DNA of 64,000 bases from Roseovarius pelagicus. Lineage in GTDB: Bacteria > Pseudomonadota > Alphaproteobacteria > Rhodobacterales > Rhodobacteraceae. The notes beneath the pieces were generated by a model, which worked only from the letters and a program-made list of their open reading frames with translations, had not been told where the DNA came from and did no database searches. Below, piece by piece: positions 19,173 through 26,374 of this stretch (the stretch's first letter is position 1; every line of letters starts with the position of its first letter). Position numbers and translations under genes: made by a program. The stretch spans positions 558,001 through 622,000 of the forward strand of contig NZ_CP106738.1 in NCBI RefSeq assembly GCF_025639885.1, in the 5' to 3' direction.

Positions 19173-19990
19173 GGCTGACCCCCAGTACCATTCCAGGCAT
19201 GAGCTTCAGGTGCATCAATCAACGCGGACGCCTCTGCATCCAATCCGGATGGTATCAAATCGCCCTTTGGATAGCATGAAAGTCGCGGTTCCGTCTGATG
19301 AGCCCAATGTTCGAAGAAGATCATTTTTTCGGCCAGCAATGCAACGCGCCGAAAAACCTCGTTCTCCAGGCTTTTTGCAATCCAGGTGCTATGAAATGCG
19401 CTTGCTTGCGGGGCGGGATGCACGGCGGCAAGCGCCGCAACCTTCAGCACGAGACAGGCTGCTTCAAAGGCTGCGATATCAGTCTGCCGTTCCGGGTCCG
19501 CCCTCAACACGGCGGCAGATTGTGCTACACACACCGCCGCTTGAAATGCGTTCATATCTGAAACCGCATTCAGGGTCTCGACTACGTTTTGCAGTGGTTT
19601 CGTCAGGGTACCAGTTTCAGCATAGGCGTAAATCGCCGCCAAATCCCTGCGCAAAGCGCGGCTTTCTGCAGCATCAGGAAACAGCACGCACGCCTCCAAA
19701 GCGCGCAGATGCGCCGCCGGGTCTGAAACATCCAGCTTCAGTCGCATTCGCAGAAGCTGAAAAAGGCGCATTATTGAGGAGGCTGGCACCTCAGCGCCAT
19801 CGCCAGCGGAAACCGCCACCTGTCGCCAAAGCCCTTCCTGAGACTGTGCAATCACCCGTAGCGCAGAATCCGGACTTGCGTCGCGTCCCGTTGTCCGCAG
19901 GGTCAAGGCATCTTTGCCAAACCTCGGCGTCGAAAGGCCGCGGAGCGAGACTGCCGCCCAGCAACCATTGAAGTTTCCGCCGGGAGGCAC
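19169..19990 (-). CDS. Unknown helical protein, possibly the 3' part of a frameshifted gene
   Basis: The frame is 273 codons from a GTG at 19990; a later in-frame start is possible. From about codon 40 the sequence is strongly coding-like: Ala/Leu-rich, helical, soluble (IMRLFQLLRMRLKLDV, then HLRALEACVLFPDA). The first 200 bases overlap the upstream two-helix membrane gene in another frame. Both frames look plausible up to about 19870, which suggests one original ~390-residue protein (membrane N-terminus, cytoplasmic helical C-terminus) split by a one-base change. The end overlaps the giant gene by 4 bases. No known family is recognised. Confidence 0.6.
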   Translation of the reverse strand: MPPGGNFNGCWAAVSLRGLSTPRFGKDALTLRTTGRDASPDSALRVIAQSQEGLWRQVAVSAGDGAEVPASSIMRLFQLLRMRLKLDVSDPAAHLRALEACVLFPDAAESRALRRDLAAIYAYAETGTLTKPLQNVVETLNAVSDMNAFQAAVCVAQSAAVLRADPERQTDIAAFEAACLVLKVAALAAVHPAPQASAFHSTWIAKSLENEVFRRVALLAEKMIFFEHWAHQTEPRLSCYPKGDLIPSGLDAEASALIDAPEAHAWNGTGGQP

Positions 19991-20342
19991 AAAACCGGAT
20001 CGCGGCAGCGTGGGCGCGCCTCAGCGGCCCATTGGGGCGAAAGGCTTCCCAAAGAACCAACGCGCTCGCGATTGCCAGCGGTACCACCCAGATCAGGACA
20101 TAGGGGAAGTGCTTTACCCAGGCATGTCCCTTGGCCCAGAGGTACATTGTATCATGCGCGAAATAGAGCACGCGACCGGGCCCATCGAGGTCAAAGGCGC
20201 GCGTTCTTATGGCTTGCACAAATTGCACCGCAAGCGCCGCAACGGTCGCAACACCGCTCGCTCGCAGCCAATAGCTACGAGCGCGAACAGACTGCCGCGA
20301 GCCCATGCGTCGGATAATGGATCGGGTCCCGCCTTCCATCAT
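19791..20342 (-). CDS. Small membrane protein, possibly the 5' part of a frameshifted gene
   Basis: ATG 20342 overlaps the upstream stop by one base; a GTG at 20345 would give a 4-base overlap. The N-terminus is basic, followed by two predicted transmembrane helices (around VATVAALAVQFVQAI and FPYVLIWVVPLAIASALVLW). The segment between them (LYFAHDTMYLWAKGHAWVKH) would then be periplasmic. After the second helix the frame continues as KLQWLLGGSLAPRPFDAEVW and then drifts into low-quality sequence (Cys, Arg, Gly), while the other frame becomes coding-like. This suggests a frameshift near 19870-19910. Confidence 0.6.
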   Translation of the reverse strand: MMEGGTRSIIRRMGSRQSVRARSYWLRASGVATVAALAVQFVQAIRTRAFDLDGPGRVLYFAHDTMYLWAKGHAWVKHFPYVLIWVVPLAIASALVLWEAFRPNGPLRRAHAAAIRFCASRRKLQWLLGGSLAPRPFDAEVWQRCLDPADNGTRRKSGFCATGDCTVSGRALATGGGFRWRWR

Positions 20343-20800
20343 CACGGATTCTGTCCGGTGGGTGGTTGTGTCGGCGTCGTCGAGGTTGGCGCAGGGGGCG
20401 AGATCAGCCTATCAGCCAGTCTATCGGCCAGCGCCAAAATGTCTTTCCAATAGACATAGGACGCCGTCGCACATGCTGCAACGAACGATAAAACAAGCAG
20501 AACCCGCCAATAACGTTTCAGAAAGCCCCAAACAGATGAAACCAAGATACGCAACCGGAGAACCGCGATCTGCGAGCGCAGTTGCCGCCTTTGCCTTGCA
20601 AGGATATTGCGCATACGCGCTGTTGCGGCATCGTAACGCCCAACTGCCATGGGTTTGGCGTTTGCAAGCCGTCGTCCCGAGCGGGAGGCTTTTCGATGCT
20701 GCCAAAACCAAAACCATCGCTTGGGGAATGGTCGATCAAACACAGCTTCGCGCTTGTCGAGACGTTTTGAAGAAAGCCCTGTCGTCATAGATTTCGCCAT
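20342..20800 (-). CDS. Small basic single-pass membrane protein, unknown
   Basis: A 152-residue protein starting at ATG 20800, which overlaps the upstream stop by one base (TGATG). The first ~95 residues are very basic (many Arg and Lys, e.g. RNILARQRRQLRSQ) and should be cytoplasmic. One transmembrane helix follows (WRVLLVLSFVAACATASYVYW), then a short tail with a Pro/Thr-rich end (SPPAPTSTTPTQPP). I do not recognise it. Its place between the coiled-coil protein and the next membrane gene suggests a membrane anchor or adaptor. Confidence 0.7.
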   Translation of the reverse strand: MAKSMTTGLSSKRLDKREAVFDRPFPKRWFWFWQHRKASRSGRRLANAKPMAVGRYDAATARMRNILARQRRQLRSQIAVLRLRILVSSVWGFLKRYWRVLLVLSFVAACATASYVYWKDILALADRLADRLISPPAPTSTTPTQPPTGQNP

Positions 20801-22899
20801 CAGCCGTCTCCCCAAGTCTGAATGCGTCGAAGTCTGTCTTGCAAGGCAGAGATACGTTCCTGACCCTTCTCGATCGCATCTTCCGCCAATCGGCATTCAG
20901 AATGCATCCGGGCTTCAAAGGTCAGCCTCGCCTGGGCAACAGCGCTGTCCTGAGCGCCAAGGTCTGACATTATGGCGTTGGTGGCATCGCGCAGGGCGCG
21001 TGTCGCTGCCGAGGCGGTCGTTTCAAGGGCCTGCATCTCCTTTGCCGTCTTGCCCAGGTACTCGTGCAGGTCCGAGATGCGCGCCGTCACGGCCTCCATC
21101 TCCTCGGCAATGGCGTCGATCACGCCAAGCGCCTGCCCGGAAATGTCGTCGCGCGCTTTGGCCCATGCTGTGTCCAGCTCGCCGATTTGATTGTCGATGG
21201 TCTCACCAAGCGCTTTGGCCGCCTCACCCTCATAAAGGTTCGCCGCCACTTCAGCGAGCCGTTCCGGGTCCACAGCCACCGGGCTGCGCATCTGCAAGTA
21301 ATCGTTGATCCAAAAAAGCTTCTGGTTCAGTGGCGCGAACTGATCGCCATCGACCACTTCCACATCCAGATCGAACGCCTCCGACTGAGACCTGGAGAAA
21401 ATATAGAAAGCCGAACTTTCCTTGTCTGTCAGCAACGCGTGCCGGTCGTCAAAAAGATTTCCTAGCACCAATCTCAGCGTCTCATCTACATCGCCGCCGA
21501 AATGTGCCAGCGACGGCACGAGGAAATGCCCCGACGGCACAAAAACCTGCGTCCTTGTTGGCCGTTTTGCCTGCGCTTCAGCGACAAAGGGTTCAAGCCA
21601 ATACGACATCGGGTGCGGCTCGGTTCGCATCCGCCAATAGGCCTCCGCGACCCGCATATGCGTCATTGTCGGGTTGTACATCAGGTAGTGAGCAGGTCCC
21701 ACGCGTCCGGCGGAGTGGCTCGCTGCATATTGCAGCGCACCATCGCTAAGCGCCTTGGGCGGCAGCTTTCGCAGGCCATCAATCATCGCGGGCAGTTGCG
21801 CATCACTGAACCGAAGTAACCGCTGTTGCGGCGCACCAAGCGCGGTGATCTGGTCAATCTGATGCTGCAGTTCGTCGATCTGTTCCAGCAGTGGTTCCAG
21901 TTCGGCATCCCGCGCCACATTGCGGGGTCTCGGTTCCAGCGAAACACGATAGCCAACGGTCCGGCTGAGCGCCTTGATCCTGTCTCGAAGCTCGGCAGAG
22001 GCGGTCGCATCCGCCTTGAAGGGTATGATCGCAACATCCAGCGGTTGGACAGGCTCCAGTTCCGCCGCCACATGATCTGCTGCACTCGGGGCCTCAGCAA
22101 TTGTTTCAGGCGTGTGGCAGTAGACCCTGATCGCGGTATCACCTGTCGAAATCACCACCAGATCGGAAGTGGCCGCCGGGATCAGTCCCGCCTCGCGTGC
22201 CCGTAGAAGTATCGCCGCCAGATCGTTGAGCGCACCGCTGGCGGGTACCGGTGAAGATGCCTCAAGCCAGAGCCGCGCAAACCCCAGCCCGAATGCACGC
22301 ATGTCAAAAGTCTGCGCTGCGACGTCTTTCCTGCGCAGATACGCCGAAACCGACCCGTAATCCTCCGGATCATCGGTATAGATCAGAAACGCCCCAAGCT
22401 GACCGTTGCCCAGATGATGCGCGCCAGCTGTCCGTACATCCCTTCCCTGACGGATGACATCGGCCATAACGCGCGCGGTCTGGTCGGCGCTTCCTGTCGT
22501 CGCCAGCATCTGCTCCGCTTCTGTGGCAGCAGCTTTTTCTTCGTCGCTTACGCCGCTGGCTAAGGCCAAAGCCAGCGCCGCTTCCAAAGGTGACACCGTG
22601 CCTTCAAGAGAAACGGAAAAACCCTGATCCGCCTCACGTCCGACGCTTTTTTCTGCCGCCTCGCGATACGCCAGCTTAACGACATCTCGAAACTGCCCGG
22701 TCGCCTCAGCTTTGATTGCCTCCACACGCACTGGCAGCAGCGCACGCCAAACACCGTTTTCAGCGCGCGCGATACGCAGTTGCGATGCCATAAGCGTATC
22801 GAGGTCGCCTTCCGCTAGTACCCGCAACACCGCCAGCATTCGGTGCGATGCAAGTGCTGGGAAATGAAGGCATTGCCGCGTTTCTGAGACCCTATCCAT
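20800..22899 (-). CDS. Unknown 699-residue protein with C-terminal coiled coil
   Basis: ATG 22899 overlaps the upstream stop by 8 bases (ATGGATAG); the open frame to 23046 is a shadow of that gene's end. The product is acidic and mostly soluble-looking. Residues ~1-330 are alpha/beta; a short helix near 345 reads EPLLEQIDELQHQIDQI. The middle (~370-540) has aromatic-rich conserved-looking segments (AHYLMYNPTMTHMRVAEAYW, SGHFLVPSLAHFGG). From ~550 to the end it is a long heptad-like coiled coil (IDAIAEEMEAVTARISDLHE, then SALQDRLRRIQ). No family is recognised. It sits directly after the RavA-like ATPase and its neighbour and may be the structural partner of that ATPase. Confidence 0.75.
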   Translation of the reverse strand: MDRVSETRQCLHFPALASHRMLAVLRVLAEGDLDTLMASQLRIARAENGVWRALLPVRVEAIKAEATGQFRDVVKLAYREAAEKSVGREADQGFSVSLEGTVSPLEAALALALASGVSDEEKAAATEAEQMLATTGSADQTARVMADVIRQGRDVRTAGAHHLGNGQLGAFLIYTDDPEDYGSVSAYLRRKDVAAQTFDMRAFGLGFARLWLEASSPVPASGALNDLAAILLRAREAGLIPAATSDLVVISTGDTAIRVYCHTPETIAEAPSAADHVAAELEPVQPLDVAIIPFKADATASAELRDRIKALSRTVGYRVSLEPRPRNVARDAELEPLLEQIDELQHQIDQITALGAPQQRLLRFSDAQLPAMIDGLRKLPPKALSDGALQYAASHSAGRVGPAHYLMYNPTMTHMRVAEAYWRMRTEPHPMSYWLEPFVAEAQAKRPTRTQVFVPSGHFLVPSLAHFGGDVDETLRLVLGNLFDDRHALLTDKESSAFYIFSRSQSEAFDLDVEVVDGDQFAPLNQKLFWINDYLQMRSPVAVDPERLAEVAANLYEGEAAKALGETIDNQIGELDTAWAKARDDISGQALGVIDAIAEEMEAVTARISDLHEYLGKTAKEMQALETTASAATRALRDATNAIMSDLGAQDSAVAQARLTFEARMHSECRLAEDAIEKGQERISALQDRLRRIQTWGDG

Positions 22900-24499
22900 G
22901 AGCAACCGCCAACAGGTTCTGTTTGATGATCCAACCCGACACTGCGCCGACGATCTTAGCCAATGCTTCTTCCGCGTTCTCGGCCTCAGGCACCTCAATT
23001 TTCTGCGGCTCAGAAAATGCGTCGTCACAAATAGTGAAATGCGCACCGCTCACCACTTCGGGTGGGCACAATATGCGCGCACCATGGACAGTATCTGCCG
23101 CGTCAAACCCGTAACGCCGCATGAGCGCCCGGCGATCGTCGCGCCAAACGACATTCACAATCTCATCTCCGCGTGTGACGGCGGGGGCCACTTCGATGAG
23201 ACAAATGCTGGCGTAATCTTCCATGGACCCGGCGCGCATCCCTTCTGCCTGCTCTCGCAAACAGGTCAGGACCAACCTCTCGCGCGCTTGCACTTCAACT
23301 GCCCGGTCGCGGGGGCTCTGCGTGTTTTTCGTTGCTGGAGCGAGCATGTCAAAAACATCGGCAAACATCACCGCTTGCGAAACAGCCTGCCGCCGGAAGT
23401 CTCCCTTGATTTGCAAGGGATCGAAACGCGCCTTCGTGGAATCTCCGGAAAATGAGACCGCCGCGCAACACGTGCCGGTGTCACGCATATGCGCATGGCC
23501 CAGCTCAGACTTTCTAAGCGACATATTGGCGAGAAGCACCCGCAGTCTGATCGTGGCGTCAATCCACGCCGCCTTCACCAAATGTGCCGCCCCTAAACCA
23601 TCGGTCTCCGGTGCTTGCATCGTCAACGACAACAGGTTTCGGTCTGGCCTGCGGTAAGGCGGCCTGTCAGGGATCATGAAGCCTTCTTCAATCAGTTTCA
23701 GCACGCGGATCTTCTCGGGCACAACAAAGGCCGAAGGCAATGCATCGGGGAGATCGCGCAAGCGCCGCGTATGCAGTACACCTGTGACGCCACCCTCACG
23801 TGGTCGCACGCCCACCCGCAGTCGGTTTGACCGCGCCGATGGTTTAAGCGCCTTTTTCCGCCAGAGCGGATCGTCTTCCAGTTTCGGCTCCAGGCAAAAG
23901 ACCATCTGGGTAAGTTGCAGGTCTGGCACGGGTGGCAATTGCAGCACCGTCTGTGCGCGCCGCCCCACGTTCTGCCGCCGGAACGCCAAGAGCAATGACA
24001 CACCTGCGCAAGCCCAGAACGCTTGCCCCATCACTGTTTTGTCTGCAAGCGCCAAGCGCACCCACTCTTCCATGCGTCGGCAAGCGCCCTCAAAGTCAGA
24101 CACCGCGCGATATTCCGGATTCTCTATCGTTAATGACAATTCGAACCTGTTTTCCACGACGCCTTTCCGCATGATTGGTTCCACTACAGCCAATACAAAA
24201 CGTGGAAAAAGACGCTGCCATGGCGCGCTATTACCCATTTTTCCTCTGAGCCCGATAGCTTCCGATGCCAACCCGTAGGCGCGCCCCCAGTTCGGGTCCG
24301 AAGCCGGGGTTAAAGTCCTTTCTAACTCAGCCAGATCACGGGCTAGTCCAGGGCTGATGGCGACATGGCGATCCTGAATCATGGTGAAAAGTTCCATTGC
24401 CCGCTGCGCACCGTTGCCCGCCGGGCCAAAGGCCGGGTCGGGTGGCGGTGGCTGAAGCATCAATGCTGCGCTCGAGGTGCTGTCGGCAGACATGTTCAC
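22892..24499 (-). CDS. Unknown 535-residue protein next to RavA-like MoxR ATPase
   Basis: GTG 24499 overlaps the upstream ATPase stop by 4 bases (GTGA); an ATG lies two codons later. The protein is mixed alpha/beta with no membrane segment. In RavA-like systems the gene after the ATPase usually encodes a VWA protein (ViaA). Here I see no DxSxS metal site, though the segment around DRNLLSLTMQAPETDG followed by a long helix is where a degenerate VWA core could be. That is speculation. Its position makes it the best candidate for the ATPase's adaptor. Confidence 0.72.
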   Translation of the reverse strand: MNMSADSTSSAALMLQPPPPDPAFGPAGNGAQRAMELFTMIQDRHVAISPGLARDLAELERTLTPASDPNWGRAYGLASEAIGLRGKMGNSAPWQRLFPRFVLAVVEPIMRKGVVENRFELSLTIENPEYRAVSDFEGACRRMEEWVRLALADKTVMGQAFWACAGVSLLLAFRRQNVGRRAQTVLQLPPVPDLQLTQMVFCLEPKLEDDPLWRKKALKPSARSNRLRVGVRPREGGVTGVLHTRRLRDLPDALPSAFVVPEKIRVLKLIEEGFMIPDRPPYRRPDRNLLSLTMQAPETDGLGAAHLVKAAWIDATIRLRVLLANMSLRKSELGHAHMRDTGTCCAAVSFSGDSTKARFDPLQIKGDFRRQAVSQAVMFADVFDMLAPATKNTQSPRDRAVEVQARERLVLTCLREQAEGMRAGSMEDYASICLIEVAPAVTRGDEIVNVVWRDDRRALMRRYGFDAADTVHGARILCPPEVVSGAHFTICDDAFSEPQKIEVPEAENAEEALAKIVGAVSGWIIKQNLLAVAHG

Positions 24500-25554
24500 C
24501 CCAATTTAAGCTCTTCGTTCAGGCGTTTTTGTCCCGACGCATCCTCGCGATCAAGCGAGAAGCGGGAAACTACGTCGAGATCGCGCGTCTGAATCTCGAT
24601 ATCACTTTCGCCATCGCGGTCCGCGCGCAAAAGGCGCAGGCTGAGAACCAGACCGGCCAGTTTGACGATCCGCCGGTTCGACATGTCGGAAAGCTCGTAT
24701 TTCAGCATGGTGCTGACCATCTGGGTGAATGTAGCAAAGACCGGATGCGCGGGATCAATCCTGAGGCTTCCCGATTTGGTGCGCGCGTCCACGTCTTCCT
24801 GAAACCGTTTGAGATCCTCCAGCAAGCCAGCACAATCGGGTTTCTTGTCCAATTCAGCCGCATGGGTCTCCTTCCATCCGGTCTGAAGCAACTGCACAAG
24901 GTCGTCCTGATCCACACCCTCATTGGCAACATTCACCACCCGGCACCTCAAGAGGAAACGGTCGTAGACCGCACCAAGTGTCGGGTCCTGAGGTGGGTGG
25001 TTGGTGGCAGACACCAACAGCCGCAAAGGTGTCGAGATCACCTTTCCGCGGTCATGGAACTTGCGCTCATTCATGAAAGTCAGAAGCGAATTCAGAATTG
25101 CGCTTGAGGCGTTGAACACCTCATCCAGAAACACGACCTGCGCCTTGTGCATCATGTTTCGGTCGTCGCGCACCAATCCCATTCCCTTGCTGAGCGCGGC
25201 TAGGTCGTAGAACCCAAACAATTCGCTCGGCTCGGTGAATTGCGTCAGCAGGTACTCGAAATACGCCTCGTGGCTCGGGTCGTCTTCGGCGCGCTTATCC
25301 TCACCCCCGATCAGTGCGGTGTCCGGGATCAAATCAAGCAGGTTGCAAAAGGAGCGCATGAGCCGCGACTTTGCGGTGCCCGGCGGGCCGATCATCACCA
25401 TTGCCTCACCAGACATGGTCGCGATCATCAGACACTCGATGGCATCTTCCATCTTGTAAAACCGCAAATTTAGCGCGCTGGCCACGGCATTAACCTTCGT
25501 CAAGGTTTTACGATGCCCACGGTAGAGCGTATTCAATCCGTCTTTTTCAAACAT
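24496..25554 (-). CDS. MoxR-family AAA+ ATPase, RavA-like subgroup
   Basis: A 352-residue AAA+ protein. Walker A is GPPGTAKS at 56-63, Walker B VVFLDE at 140-145, sensor 1 SATN near 182-185. The segment YFEYLLTQFTEPSELFG and the LNSLLTFMNERKF stretch are typical of the RavA branch of MoxR proteins. Such ATPases act as hexameric remodelling chaperones together with a VWA protein. RBS AGGA lies 10 bases before ATG 25554. It is the second, distinct MoxR ATPase in this operon, and it is followed by an unrecognised protein instead of a clear ViaA. Confidence 0.93.
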   Translation of the reverse strand: MFEKDGLNTLYRGHRKTLTKVNAVASALNLRFYKMEDAIECLMIATMSGEAMVMIGPPGTAKSRLMRSFCNLLDLIPDTALIGGEDKRAEDDPSHEAYFEYLLTQFTEPSELFGFYDLAALSKGMGLVRDDRNMMHKAQVVFLDEVFNASSAILNSLLTFMNERKFHDRGKVISTPLRLLVSATNHPPQDPTLGAVYDRFLLRCRVVNVANEGVDQDDLVQLLQTGWKETHAAELDKKPDCAGLLEDLKRFQEDVDARTKSGSLRIDPAHPVFATFTQMVSTMLKYELSDMSNRRIVKLAGLVLSLRLLRADRDGESDIEIQTRDLDVVSRFSLDREDASGQKRLNEELKLG

Positions 25555-25564
25555 GCCAGTCCTG

Positions 25565-26374
25565 TCAAATCGTGTTGTTCATCAATTGCGACGCAAACCC
25601 GGGGACGCTGTCGCGCCAGTCACTAGAAAGGTACTCCGGAAGCGGCGGCGTCGGTGCCAAATCCAGCGCAATAACCGGTCCCGGCAAATCCGCCCCGAGA
25701 GCCCTCGCCCGATTGAGCACATATGCGTCCCAAAAGCCCGCCCACTGTTCGGACGCAAATGCATTGCTTGTGGTTGCCCGAACACGTGCGCGCAATACAC
25801 CCCACTTTTGGTCATTCACATCGGTTAATGTCTCAAGCGCAAAGGCGGTTGCGGCCCACAAGGTAGGCAGTGCCAGTTCAGGCACACCTCCGCCATCAGG
25901 CAACATGATGACCCGCGCTTTCAAATGAGAGCGGATCATGCGCGCTACTGAACGGCGAAATACTGGACAGCCCCAGGATTGCTGTGTAACCGGGTCCAAA
26001 AGGCACGGCGCAACCGCGATAAAATCAGGCGGTGCACGACCCAAAAGACTCGTCAACCGGTCAAAAAAAGTGGCACTCCATCGTCGCCACCACGGCAACA
26101 GCAAATCTGGCGCAATCCATTCCACTTGCGTCACCGTCCATGAAGGCGGTTCTGTGACCTGAAACCGCCCCGACCACTGCGCGACAGCCTTCCTCGTGAC
26201 CCGCGTTTGATCCTCAGACCTAGTCATCAGCGCTGCACCCCCGGCAAGGCCGTCACTATCCGGAACCGCCGCATCATGGCCAACCTCAAGCCATCTTCCC
26301 AAGCCAATAAGCGCAAGCCTCTGAAGCGTCCTAACCTCCAACTCGGTGGCGTCGCGCAAAGAGATGTTCTTCAT
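25565..26374 (-). CDS. Unknown 269-residue protein between VWA and RavA-like genes
   Basis: ATG 26374 overlaps the upstream VWA gene stop (ATGA); the longer open frame is not needed. The product is Trp-rich (about ten Trp), alpha/beta, without a signal peptide, and has no motif I recognise. Two possible conserved patches are PDLLLPWWRRWSATFFDRL and IAVAPCLLDPVTQQSWG. It is probably cytoplasmic or peripheral. The tight overlap suggests it is made together with the tandem-VWA membrane protein. Confidence 0.7.
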   Translation of the reverse strand: MKNISLRDATELEVRTLQRLALIGLGRWLEVGHDAAVPDSDGLAGGAALMTRSEDQTRVTRKAVAQWSGRFQVTEPPSWTVTQVEWIAPDLLLPWWRRWSATFFDRLTSLLGRAPPDFIAVAPCLLDPVTQQSWGCPVFRRSVARMIRSHLKARVIMLPDGGGVPELALPTLWAATAFALETLTDVNDQKWGVLRARVRATTSNAFASEQWAGFWDAYVLNRARALGADLPGPVIALDLAPTPPLPEYLSSDWRDSVPGFASQLMNNTI

